Shown here: one piece after another, positions 7,171-13,981 of the stretch | How positions within the stretch are numbered: position 1 is the stretch's first letter | How the letters are laid out: every line of letters begins with the position of its first letter | DNA from: Haematobacter missouriensis | Lineage (GTDB): Bacteria; Pseudomonadota; Alphaproteobacteria; Rhodobacterales; Rhodobacteraceae | DNA length: 64,000 nt | Direction of reading: 5' to 3' | NCBI RefSeq assembly: GCF_000740775.1 | Contig: NZ_JFGS01000017.1 | Coordinates: 21,561 to 85,560 of the forward strand | Notes under the pieces: model-generated | The model's input: the letters and a program-made list of their open reading frames with translations, nothing else | What the model was told of the DNA's origin: nothing | Database searches by the model: none | Position numbers and translations under genes: made by a program

Positions 7171-7676
7171 TGGAGTGCCGCGCCCAAGTCATCGGACACG
7201 GTGTTCTTCGCCTTATGGCGAACGACCTGCCAGACTACCAGCCGGGCGAGCTTGTTTTCGTCTCCGTCGAGCGAGGGCGCAGTACCAACAGCCACAAGCA
7301 CCAGTTTGCATGGATCCACGACGCATGGGCCAGCCTGCCGGAGAGCGAAATGATGCAACTCTACGCCGAGACGCCAGAAACGCTAAGGAAACACGCGCTG
7401 ATCGCAACCGGTTTCTGCCAGACCTACACGCTGGACTGCGGAGCCAATGCCACGGCGCAGCGTGTCAAGGCTGCACTGATTGGAGCGGAGACAGGCAAGC
7501 ACGGCTACGCCATCGGTCAGGTCCGCGGCCCGATCGTAACGATCTGGACGCCTGAGAGCCAGAGCGTGCGCGCGATGGGCGGGAAGCGTTTCCAGGAGAG
7601 CAAGACGGCCATTATGGAATGGATCGCGGGGAAGCTTGGCGTGCCGGTCGAGGATCTGAGGGCGCGCGTGGCATGA
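7170..7676 (+). CDS. Conserved phage protein of unknown function in the recombination module
   Basis: From the ATG overlapping the previous stop the product is 168 residues (a GTG 15 bases upstream is an alternative). It has a beta-rich N-terminal part (GELVFVSVERGRSTNSHKHQ), then a helical middle with FAWIHDAWASLPE and LRKHALIATGF, and a C-terminal region (GGKRFQESKTAIMEWIAGKL). Position directly before a Ref-type nuclease recalls NinB/NinG-type recombination genes of lambdoid phages, but sequence motifs of NinB are not evident to me, so no function is assigned. Its stop overlaps the next start. Confidence 0.7.
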   Translation: MECRAQVIGHGVLRLMANDLPDYQPGELVFVSVERGRSTNSHKHQFAWIHDAWASLPESEMMQLYAETPETLRKHALIATGFCQTYTLDCGANATAQRVKAALIGAETGKHGYAIGQVRGPIVTIWTPESQSVRAMGGKRFQESKTAIMEWIAGKLGVPVEDLRARVA

Positions 7677-8008
7677 CATTCCTCGCCGTCCTCAAGGGTC
7701 CGATGGGCCTCAAGACGCCACCTGCTGGCCGCGACCCAAAGCGCCTCGCCGCCGTCGCCGCCATGCCTTGCGTCATCTGCTACGAATGGGGCCTGACGCA
7801 AAAATCCCCGACTCAGGCGCATCACTGCATCCACGGTCGGCACAGTCAAAAGCGCGCCCCTGACAGCATGACCATACCGCTCTGTGAGGGTCATCACATC
7901 GGCCTCATGGACACGAGCAAGATTGCCCTGCACCGCCACCCAATGGCGTGGCGCGAGGAATACGGAGACGACGTGAACTGGATCGGCTGGGTGGAAGCCC
8001 GCCTCTAA
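7673..8008 (+). CDS. Ref-family recombination-enhancement nuclease (HNH-like)
   Basis: The 111-residue product contains MPCVICYEWG (about 31-40), AHHCIHGRHS (about 51-60) and TIPLCEGHH (about 69-77). This Cys/His arrangement is that of the Ref/HNH nuclease family, whose P1 prototype is a RecA-dependent nuclease cutting D-loops. The chosen ATG overlaps the previous stop codon. With ERF and SSB it completes a recombination kit for the element. Motifs are clear; whether it is a RecA-dependent Ref or a general HNH/NinG-like resolvase-associated nuclease remains open. Confidence 0.8.
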   Translation: MTFLAVLKGPMGLKTPPAGRDPKRLAAVAAMPCVICYEWGLTQKSPTQAHHCIHGRHSQKRAPDSMTIPLCEGHHIGLMDTSKIALHRHPMAWREEYGDDVNWIGWVEARL

Positions 8009-8023
8009 CACACGAGAAAAGAC

Positions 8024-8311
8024 ATGAAATTTACAACACTCGCTTTGGCGGGCTTGATGCTCGCACCCTGCGCTCAGGCCTCTGAGCATGACTCCTGCAT
8101 AGCGTTGGCCGATCTGGCCCTGCGCGCGGCATCGGCGGCGGAGGCAGGCGTGTCCCTGACCGCATTTGCCGAGAGCCTGCCCCCGAGCGTGATGGTTCCG
8201 CAGGTAGCGGGCATCGTCATGATAGCCTACGGCATTTACCTGCTCGGGGACGAGGCCCCCCGCCAGATCGCGTGGGAGATCTACAGCGACTGCATGGGGG
8301 AGGACGCATGA
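8024..8311 (+). CDS. Small exported protein
   Basis: The 95-residue product has a clear signal peptide (MKFTTLALAGLMLAPCAQAS, cleavage after AQA likely). The mature part has two Cys residues near its ends (DSCIAL and SDCMGEDA) and a hydrophobic stretch VAGIVMIAYGIYLLGD. It could be a small periplasmic protein with one disulfide. The stop overlaps the ATG pair of the next gene. Exported small proteins in phage early regions can modify the host envelope or exclude superinfecting phage, but no family is recognised. Confidence 0.65.
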   Translation: MKFTTLALAGLMLAPCAQASEHDSCIALADLALRAASAAEAGVSLTAFAESLPPSVMVPQVAGIVMIAYGIYLLGDEAPRQIAWEIYSDCMGEDA

Positions 8312-8682
8312 TGCGGCTCCGCCATTACGTCGCCGCTGCAGCGCTGGGAACATGGGTGGGGCTATGGCTCACCGAAGCCCCTGCCGACACCGCCGGGCCG
8401 GGAGATTTCAAGGTCGTGTATCTGCCCCCAGACACAGAGTGCGGCACACCCTATGCGTGGCCGGTGGACTTCTCCGGCCTGCGCCAGCCGCCCAGCACAT
8501 TCGTCTATGAGCCGCGTGAGCGCCTGCCCCCTGTGGTCATTCCGACCGACCCCGGCGGAACACATCATCCCCGCCCCGAGCCGCCTCGCCCGCCACCTTC
8601 TCCCGTACCCGTGCCGTCCGCGCTGCTGTCGCTGCTCGGTGCCCTGATTTCCGCCGCAATCGTGTTGAGGATGACCCGATGA
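8308..8682 (+). CDS. Pro-rich envelope protein with VPxP-type C-terminal sorting-like signal
   Basis: The 124-residue product begins with an export signal (RLRHYVAAAALGTWVGLWL). It has a proline-rich middle (PRPEPPRPPPSP) and ends in VPVPSALLSLLGALISA followed by a hydrophobic helix and RMTR. This end strongly resembles the VPLPA/PEP-CTERM class of sorting signals: a short VPxP motif, a transmembrane helix and a basic tail. Those signals normally direct exosortase processing of surface proteins. Start codons at 8308 and 8311 are both possible and overlap the previous stop. It may form an envelope pair with the preceding exported protein. Confidence 0.65.
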   Translation: MMRLRHYVAAAALGTWVGLWLTEAPADTAGPGDFKVVYLPPDTECGTPYAWPVDFSGLRQPPSTFVYEPRERLPPVVIPTDPGGTHHPRPEPPRPPPSPVPVPSALLSLLGALISAAIVLRMTR

Positions 8683-8945
8683 AATGGATACGCCGCCTGT
8701 CTCAGCGCTGGCAGACACACCTCCGCCTCCTGCACGAACTGGAGACGGGCAAGATTGAGTATGACAGCCACAGCGACGACGTGTGCCTCGCGCCCGGCAT
8801 CCCGCTGACCGACGCGCATATCCAGATCGTGCTGCAGCGCCCGTATCTCGCGAATAGCTGGCCCCGGCATCTGCGTGTGCAGATCGGGCTGCCGCCTTTT
8901 CCGACGCGTGAGGAAGATGACGATTTTATCAACAGGATTTTGTGA
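8679..8945 (+). CDS. Hypothetical phage protein
   Basis: The 88-residue product (MKWIRRLSQRWQTHLRLLHE onward) starts in an ATGA overlap with the previous gene. The N-terminal third is a basic amphipathic helix and the remainder is acidic. No domain is recognised. Coupling to the preceding envelope-type genes suggests they are expressed together. Confidence 0.6.
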   Translation: MKWIRRLSQRWQTHLRLLHELETGKIEYDSHSDDVCLAPGIPLTDAHIQIVLQRPYLANSWPRHLRVQIGLPPFPTREEDDDFINRIL

Positions 8946-8982
8946 TGATTGACCGCTCGACACCCCAACTCGGAGAACCGAA

Positions 8983-9369
8983 ATGACCGACCTTCTCCCC
9001 TGCCCGTTCTGCGGAGGCAAGGCCAACATCGACTGTGATGACTACGGCCCACGATCATCCGGTAACTATTTTATCTCATGTGAAAACGCTGGCTGCGGCG
9101 ATGACATAGAAAGTTGGCGGATTGAATGCCCCATCTATGATGACCTTGTTGCCGCATGGAATACTCGCGCTCTCCCCGCCGATACTGACGGCAAACCCGC
9201 CACCTCTGCCGCACCCACTGACACCGCGCAGCATGAGCCTGAAGCCACTGCATTGCGCGCGAGGGTCAGGAATTTAGAGGAGGCGCTGATGGCTGTCATG
9301 GAACTTAGCGTTGACCGGGCGATTCGGGAGCGCGACACCCTCACCTCGGCGGGAGGGAGCGATGAGTGA
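8983..9369 (+). CDS. Lar-family restriction-alleviation-like protein with helical extension
   Basis: Residues 1-60 carry the Lar/Rac-prophage RalR-type zinc-binding signature. It begins LLPCPFCGGKANI, continues with CENAGCGDD and ends in the AAWNTRA motif typical of the family. The Rac Lar protein relieves type I restriction by modulating the host methyltransferase. The C-terminal half (about 75-128) is a separate helical extension. A second, shorter Lar paralogue overlaps its 3' end. Small Lar-like proteins are common in phages and many have not been tested, so the antirestriction role is inferred from family. Confidence 0.8.
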   Translation: MTDLLPCPFCGGKANIDCDDYGPRSSGNYFISCENAGCGDDIESWRIECPIYDDLVAAWNTRALPADTDGKPATSAAPTDTAQHEPEATALRARVRNLEEALMAVMELSVDRAIRERDTLTSAGGSDE

Positions 9370-9604
9370 GTTACTTCCATGCCCGTTCTGCGGTGGCAGA
9401 GCGTGGCTGAACGATTACGAGGCGCGCCATGGCGATTTGGCGTCCAGAAGCAGGTGCCCGCAATGCGCTTCTTGTGGGTGCAATCTCGGCTATCTACCGA
9501 CGGCAAGGAAGGCCACCGAAGCGTGGAACCTCCGCACCCGCCAGCCAGAAGGAGGAGTGAGTGATGCAACCAGCGCGACCCTACACGCCAGACACTCTGG
9601 CTGA
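9362..9604 (+). CDS. Second Lar-family restriction-alleviation-like protein
   Basis: The 80-residue product again starts with the Lar signature (MSELLPCPFCGGRAWL), followed by CPQCASCGC and the closing ATEAWNLR motif. The ATG lies 8 bases inside the preceding Lar gene, so the two paralogues are translationally linked. Its last 41 bases overlap the excisionase-like gene in another frame. Both copies keep paired CxxC motifs, suggesting both are functional. Confidence 0.8.
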   Translation: MSELLPCPFCGGRAWLNDYEARHGDLASRSRCPQCASCGCNLGYLPTARKATEAWNLRTRQPEGGVSDATSATLHARHSG

Positions 9605-9845
9605 TCGATGGGGCTGCTCCGGAGAAAAGGTGCGGCAGCTCGTCAAGCAGGGGCAATTGCGCGGCTTCCGCATAGGCCGCATGATCAGAATTCCGGTGTC
9701 AGCGGTAGAGGAGTACGAGCAATGCGGGAATACAGCGTTGGGCGCCTCAATGGCCGCTTTGTCGTCACTTGGGATGACAACGGCAAGCGACGACGCTTTC
9801 GTCTTAGTGCACTCACGCGAAAGGAAGCCGAGGCAGAAGCGCTGA
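9564..9845 (+). CDS. xis: Excisionase-like helix-turn-helix protein
   Basis: The 93-residue product has an AlpA/MerR-type winged helix at residues about 8-52: YTPDTLADRWGCSGEKVRQL as recognition part, then GFRIGRMIRIPVSAVEEYE as wing. This is the pattern of phage excisionases and DNA-binding architectural factors. It starts at an ATG (an in-frame GTG lies 3 bases upstream) after AGGAGG. Its last 124 bases overlap the integrase gene in a different frame, as in several phage xis-int pairs. It probably directs excision by bending the attachment region, and could also repress transcription. Confidence 0.75.
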   Translation: MQPARPYTPDTLADRWGCSGEKVRQLVKQGQLRGFRIGRMIRIPVSAVEEYEQCGNTALGASMAALSSLGMTTASDDAFVLVHSRERKPRQKR

Positions 9846-10726
9846 CAATCATTAGAAGGGAAACGCGCGGCTCCAAAGCACAGAAAACTGTTCGGGCGGT
9901 ATGGCAAGACTACTGTGACGAGCATGCTGGCCGACCAGCAACAAGCAACATGTCGTTCACCGGCCTGCCGATTCTGGCGCACTTCGGCGCTCTGCTCCCA
10001 GATCAAATCACCGGGCAGCATTGCAGGGATTATGCTGAATCCAGGACTGCCGAAGGCCGTAAAGTCGGCACCATCTGGACAGAGCTTGGACATTTGAGCA
10101 CAGCCCTGAACTGGGCTGCAAAGGCCCGCATTATCGATCGCGCCCCACACATCGTGCGACCAAAGAAGCCAGCACCAAAGGACCGCTATCTGACTCGGGA
10201 TGAGATAGACCGGCTGCTATCCACGCTTGAGACGCCACACATCAGGCTCGCTGTGATTCTCATGCTTTCCACCGCCGCGCGGATTGGAGCGATACTGGAT
10301 CTGACATGGGATCGGGTGGATGAAAAGCGAGGGAGAATCGACCTTCGTCGGGATATGGACGGCCCAAGAAAGGGTCGGGCCGTGGTCCCAATCAACCCCG
10401 GACTGCGCGCGTCGCTTCTGTCCGCCCGCGAATCGGCGCAGACGGAGTACGTCATCGAGTACGCGGGCGCGCCCGTTCGCTCTATTCGCACAGGACTGCA
10501 ATCCGCCTGCAAGAAGGCAAAGCTAACTGGGGTGACGCCGCACGTTTTTCGGCACACAGCCGCTGTACATATGGCCGAAGCCGGAGTGCCGATGAGCGCC
10601 ATAAGTCAGTATCTGGGGCACTCAAGCACGTCGATCACGGAGCGAGTCTATGCCAGATACTCGCCCGAGTATCTCGCCGATGCCGCCTTGGCGGTGGATT
10701 TTGTGGGCATCAGGAGTGTCAAATAG
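9722..10726 (+). CDS. int: Tyrosine-family site-specific integrase
   Basis: From ATG 9722 the product is 334 residues. An N-terminal arm-binding region is followed by a core-binding SAM-like domain (about 55-140) and the catalytic domain (about 155-320). The catalytic set is complete: R187 (AARIGA), K217, H274 and R277 (HVFRH), H300 (YLGH) and the nucleophile Y310 (ERVYARY). It catalyses integration and, with the overlapping xis product, excision of the element. The stop codon lies 53 bases from the 3' end of tRNA-Val, which identifies the likely target. An upstream in-frame start at 9608 would lie within xis and is disfavoured. Confidence 0.93.
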   Translation: MREYSVGRLNGRFVVTWDDNGKRRRFRLSALTRKEAEAEALTIIRRETRGSKAQKTVRAVWQDYCDEHAGRPATSNMSFTGLPILAHFGALLPDQITGQHCRDYAESRTAEGRKVGTIWTELGHLSTALNWAAKARIIDRAPHIVRPKKPAPKDRYLTRDEIDRLLSTLETPHIRLAVILMLSTAARIGAILDLTWDRVDEKRGRIDLRRDMDGPRKGRAVVPINPGLRASLLSARESAQTEYVIEYAGAPVRSIRTGLQSACKKAKLTGVTPHVFRHTAAVHMAEAGVPMSAISQYLGHSSTSITERVYARYSPEYLADAALAVDFVGIRSVK

Positions 10727-10739
10727 GTTCGACGAACCT
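10725..10739. repeat. 15-bp palindrome at the integrase stop codon
   Basis: AGGTTCGACGAACCT is a perfect inverted repeat with a one-base centre lying across the end of int. It has no following T run, so it is not a good terminator. It may be an arm or accessory binding site for integrase or excisionase, but this is only positional. Confidence 0.35.
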
Positions 10740-10779
10740 GAACGCACAACGCAGTTTTCCGATAAGTATTTGAGAAGAA

Positions 10780-10854
10780 TGGTGGGCGCGACAGGGATCG
10801 AACCTGTGACCACTACGATGTCAACGTAGTGCTCTACCGCTGAGCTACGCGCCC
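10780..10854 (-). tRNA. tRNA-Val(GAC), probable integration target
   Basis: The reverse strand reads as a complete 75-nt tRNA with encoded CCA. It has acceptor GGGCGCG/CGCGCCC, D stem GCTC/GAGC, anticodon stem CTACG/CGTAG with loop TTGACAT (anticodon GAC), and T arm ACAGG/CCTGT around TTCGATC. All stems pair fully, so the gene is intact and functional. Its 3' end faces the integrase gene, so the element reconstituted the tRNA when it integrated. A well-formed promoter lies upstream. Confidence 0.95.
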
Positions 10855-10910
10855 CACCCGACCCTGACCGCAGCTTCCTGCGAAACCGGCGGTCCTTGTC
10901 GGTTGGCGGG

Positions 10911-10939
10911 TCTATAAAAGGACTCGCGAAGGTGTTCAA
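10911..10939 (-). promoter_or_regulatory. Promoter of tRNA-Val
   Basis: On the reverse strand TTGAAC (10934-10939) and TATAGA (10911-10916) are 17 bases apart, a close sigma-70 match. It would start transcription about 50 bases before the tRNA, which suits a processed tRNA leader. Confidence 0.7.
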
Positions 10940-10993
10940 GGGCTTTTGGACAGAACCTGCATCGCACTATATTCGTTTTTGATGGAGACCGCG

Positions 10994-11866
10994 ATGAGCC
11001 CTGCCCCCTATATCCTGACGGAGCCTTCCACGCAGACCACGCCGGTTGTGTTTTCCTCGCCTCACAGCGGAAGACACTATCCCGATGCGTTCCTCAGTGC
11101 ATCGCTGCTCGACGGACGCGCGATCCGGTCTTCCGAGGATGCTTTCGTGGATGAACTGTGGTCCTGCGCACCTTTGCATGGGGCGCCGCTGATCGCCGCG
11201 ACCATGCCGCGCGCCTTCATCGACCTCAACCGCAACAGCGACGAACTCGACCCCGCCCTGATCGAAGGGGTCCGGCATGTCGCGCATAATCCCCGCATTT
11301 CGTCGGGTCTGGGGGTGATTCCCCGGGTCGTCGCGGGTGGGCGCGCCATCGTTTCCGGCAAGATGTCGCGGAGCGCGGCGGAAGAGCGTATCCAGCTCTG
11401 GTGGCGACCCTATCACACATGCCTCGGGCAACTGGTGGAGGGAACGATCGCCCGTTTCGGCACCGCGCTACTGGTCGATTGCCACTCCATGCCACGGGAG
11501 GCGGTGGAGAATCACTTCTCCGCCGCCGGGCGCCGTCCCGATGTGGTTTTGGGTGACAGGTTCGGCTCGAGCGCCGACGGACGGCTGGTCGAACTGGTTG
11601 AATCGCTGTTGGCGGCGGAGGGTCTGCGGGTCCTGCGGAACATGCCCTTCGCCGGGGCCTACATCACGCAGACCTACGGTAATCCTACCCGCAATCGGCA
11701 CGTGATCCAGATCGAAGTGGACCGCGGGCTCTATATGAACGAACGCACCCTGAGGAAAAGCGACGACTATCCGGCTTTTCAGACGTTGATCGACAGGGTG
11801 GCCGCGGGCATCGCGGCAGGCGCCAGCGATTTTGCTGGAGGAGAGCGGCGGCACGCCGCCGAATAG
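10994..11866 (+). CDS. N-formylglutamate amidohydrolase family protein
   Basis: The 290-residue product matches the HutG2/N-formylglutamate amidohydrolase fold, with VVFSSPHSGRHYP near the start, RAFIDLNR (about 72-79) and LLVDCHSMP (about 152-160), supplying the metal-binding and catalytic residues. The enzyme releases formate and glutamate from N-formyl-L-glutamate in some histidine-degradation routes. The chosen ATG follows GGAG by 6 bases; TTG and ATG starts further upstream are weaker. It lies just outside the integrated element and has no hut neighbours, so the true substrate may be a related N-formyl amino acid. Confidence 0.85.
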   Translation: MSPAPYILTEPSTQTTPVVFSSPHSGRHYPDAFLSASLLDGRAIRSSEDAFVDELWSCAPLHGAPLIAATMPRAFIDLNRNSDELDPALIEGVRHVAHNPRISSGLGVIPRVVAGGRAIVSGKMSRSAAEERIQLWWRPYHTCLGQLVEGTIARFGTALLVDCHSMPREAVENHFSAAGRRPDVVLGDRFGSSADGRLVELVESLLAAEGLRVLRNMPFAGAYITQTYGNPTRNRHVIQIEVDRGLYMNERTLRKSDDYPAFQTLIDRVAAGIAAGASDFAGGERRHAAE

Positions 11867-11884
11867 CCGGACAGGAACACAGCC

Positions 11885-12463
11885 ATGCCATCTCATTGCC
11901 GTGCGGCCCGCCGGGCCCGCACTTTTTCCGCTCTCAACAGGGGACTCGCGTTGCTCGCCTTGCTTGGCCTTGCAGCCTGTGCGCCTCCCAGGCCGGACCC
12001 CGAAACCGTCTCGGCCCGCTATGAGCGCCTGCCGATCTTTCGCCTTTGGGAGGTGCAGGGACAGCCGCCGTCCGAAACCGATCTGATGATGGTGGAAGCC
12101 GAACTCGGCGCGCGCGGGCAGATGCGCTTCGGAGGGCGGCACCTCGGCAACATTTCGGCCAGCGCGGTGGGCAAGCCGCGCTTTCCCCGCCCGGCGGAGC
12201 CGGGAATGAAGCGGAGTTGCGGGGAGTTCGCCTCTCCTGCTGCGGCCCAGCGGGTCTTTCTGGCTGCCGGCGGGCCGGAACGCGACACGTATGGGCTTGA
12301 TCCCGACGGGGACGGCTTTGCTTGTGCATGGGGCGAGACGCTGCGGAAGAACCGCGATAAATCCGATGCGACAGCGCGCCAGTATCAGCGGAACGAAAAC
12401 GGCTATTGCTATTACAATTCAGGCGAAGACCGCATCTATGTGAGCCGGATGTTCTGTGCCTGA
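11885..12463 (+). CDS. Excalibur-domain lipoprotein
   Basis: The 192-residue protein carries a lipoprotein signal (LALLALLGLAACAPP, lipobox Cys at about 32). It contains an excalibur-type calcium-binding motif at about 115-145: CGEFASPAAAQRVFLAAGG followed by YGLDPDGDGFACAW, with an EF-hand-like DPDGDG loop bracketed by two Cys. The C-terminal part has CYYNSGEDRIYVSRMFC, suggesting another disulfide. It probably sits in the outer membrane or periplasm. The function of excalibur proteins is generally unknown; cell-surface calcium binding is inferred. Confidence 0.8.
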   Translation: MPSHCRAARRARTFSALNRGLALLALLGLAACAPPRPDPETVSARYERLPIFRLWEVQGQPPSETDLMMVEAELGARGQMRFGGRHLGNISASAVGKPRFPRPAEPGMKRSCGEFASPAAAQRVFLAAGGPERDTYGLDPDGDGFACAWGETLRKNRDKSDATARQYQRNENGYCYYNSGEDRIYVSRMFCA

Positions 12464-12487
12464 CAGAAGCCATGGATGGGGAACAAG

Positions 12488-12519
12488 GCGCGGGGACGCC
12501 CCCCGCGACCCCCGGCTCG
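12488..12519 (+). repeat. Intergenic hairpin repeat, copy 1
   Basis: A GC-rich hairpin (GCGGGG-ACG-CCCCCCGC) followed by GACCCCCGGCTCG lies between two convergent genes. A nearly identical sequence in opposite orientation occurs at 50711-50745, so this is a dispersed intergenic repeat rather than an isolated terminator. It could act as a transcript-end or mRNA-stabilising hairpin. Confidence 0.6.
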
Positions 12520-12558
12520 ACCCTGCGCGTCCGATCGGATACGTCTCACGGCGGCCGA

Positions 12559-13812
12559 CTAACGAAGCGCCCTGCCCCGGATGATCGCGTCCTGCCCGAA
12601 GCGCGCGCGGATGCTGTCGGTCGCGCGCTCCGCCCGTTCGCGCCGCGCAGCGCTCGGATCGAAGAGATCGACGGTCAGATCGCCTTTGCCCGCAGGCATG
12701 AGATCACTGAGCCCGACACCCAGCAGGCGGAACGGCCCGGCATCCTTTACATGGGCCATAAGCTCCAGCGCCGTGCGGTAGATCCTGTCGGCAAGCTGCG
12801 TCGGCTCCCGGAGCGTCTCTCTCCGTGTGAGGATCGCATGGGTATGACGCTTGAGCTTCAGTGTCACAGTACGCCCTGACAGATCGCGTGCCTTGGTCCG
12901 GTCGGAAACCTGCTCTGCCAATCGCCACAGATGACCTTCCAGCAGATCACGGTCAGAGATGTCCTCGAAGAACGTTGTCTCCCGCGAGATGGACTTCACC
13001 GGCGCATGCGCCGTGACGGGGCGGTGATCCTCCCCCCGGGCCAGATGCCAGAGCCGCTCCCCCGAAGGGCCGAAGCGGCGAGAGAGATCTTCCCGGCTCC
13101 AGCGGCGCAGGTCTGCGAAGGTGCGAATGCCCACGCCCTCCAGCGCCTCCTGAAACGCGGGGCCGACACCCCAGATGAGCTGGATCGGCTTGTCGGCTAG
13201 GAAATCCAGCGTCTCCGCCCTGCCGATCACGGAGAACCCGCGCGGCTTGTCCATGTCCGAGGCTATCTTGGCGAGAAACTTGTTGTGGGATAGTCCGACG
13301 GAGCCGGTCAGGCCAAGCTCCACCTCCATCCGCCGCACGAGCCGCGCCAGCATCACCGCGGGCGGCGCATGATGCAACCGTTCCGTCCCGGTGAGGTCGA
13401 TGAACGCCTCGTCCAGCGACAGGGGCTGCACGGCGGGGGACAGATCCTCCATCATCGCACGGATCCTGCGGGAGACGTCGACATAGACCTGCATCCGAGG
13501 CTTGATGACCACCGCGTCAGGGCAAAGCTTCAGCGCCCGGAACATGGGCATGGCCGACCGCACACCCTGTATGCGTGCGATGTAGCAGCAGGTGGAGACG
13601 ACGCCCCTGCTTCCCCCACCCACAATCACCGGACGGTCGGCGAGGGCCGGATCATCCCGTTTCTCCACGCTGGCGTAGAACGCGTCGCAGTCCATATGCG
13701 CGACGGAGAGCGTGAAAAGCTCAGGATGCGACAGAACACGCGCGCTCCGGCAGGCCGGGCAGCGCCGGCCCGCGTCGAAGGGCGTGAGGCAATCGCGGCA
13801 CAATGCGGGCAT
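12559..13812 (-). CDS. dinB: DNA polymerase IV (Y-family) with N-terminal zinc ribbon
   Basis: The 417-residue product is a Y-family translesion polymerase. HMDCDAFYASVE (39-50) holds the first catalytic Asp (D41), SLDEAFID (132-139) holds D134/E135, and helix-hairpin-helix and little-finger regions follow. It bypasses lesions and can raise mutation rate. The N-terminus adds a C5-x2-C8-x9-C18-x2-C21 zinc ribbon (MPALCRDCLTPFDAGRRCPA, then CRSAR) before the polymerase domain, an extension seen in relatives from this bacterial group. A TVDLFD segment near the C-terminus may be the clamp-binding site. It is a single gene divergent from qmcA. Confidence 0.95.
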   Translation of the reverse strand: MPALCRDCLTPFDAGRRCPACRSARVLSHPELFTLSVAHMDCDAFYASVEKRDDPALADRPVIVGGGSRGVVSTCCYIARIQGVRSAMPMFRALKLCPDAVVIKPRMQVYVDVSRRIRAMMEDLSPAVQPLSLDEAFIDLTGTERLHHAPPAVMLARLVRRMEVELGLTGSVGLSHNKFLAKIASDMDKPRGFSVIGRAETLDFLADKPIQLIWGVGPAFQEALEGVGIRTFADLRRWSREDLSRRFGPSGERLWHLARGEDHRPVTAHAPVKSISRETTFFEDISDRDLLEGHLWRLAEQVSDRTKARDLSGRTVTLKLKRHTHAILTRRETLREPTQLADRIYRTALELMAHVKDAGPFRLLGVGLSDLMPAGKGDLTVDLFDPSAARRERAERATDSIRARFGQDAIIRGRALR

Positions 13813-13981
13813 CTCGGACCTCCTGCGCCATTATCGCGCGGGCGCCTGGCGATGAATAGTCCCCATCGTCAGGCCGAAAGGCGACCCGCGCGCCATGCCT
13901 CCGGGCACCGGTCGCGCCTTGGGAGCCCTTGCCGTGGACCGCAATTGCGGCAACTCTCTGCACACGAAGGCGGAGGGCGGG

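Larger units (their letters stand above)
1..10800. mobile_element. Right end of an integrated prophage-like element (left end outside window)
   Basis: The stretch carries recombination genes (ERF, SSB, Ref nuclease), Lar antirestriction genes, an excisionase-like gene and a tyrosine integrase. The integrase ends about 50 bases from the 3' end of a tRNA-Val gene that points toward it. Integration at a tRNA 3' end next to int is the classic layout of temperate phages and integrative elements. No second copy of the tRNA 3' end occurs in the first 10 kb, so the other attachment site must lie left of base 1. No structural, portal, terminase or conjugation gene is visible here, so phage versus phage-like island cannot be decided from this part alone. 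The exact right boundary within the tRNA 3' region is inferred. Confidence 0.85.
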
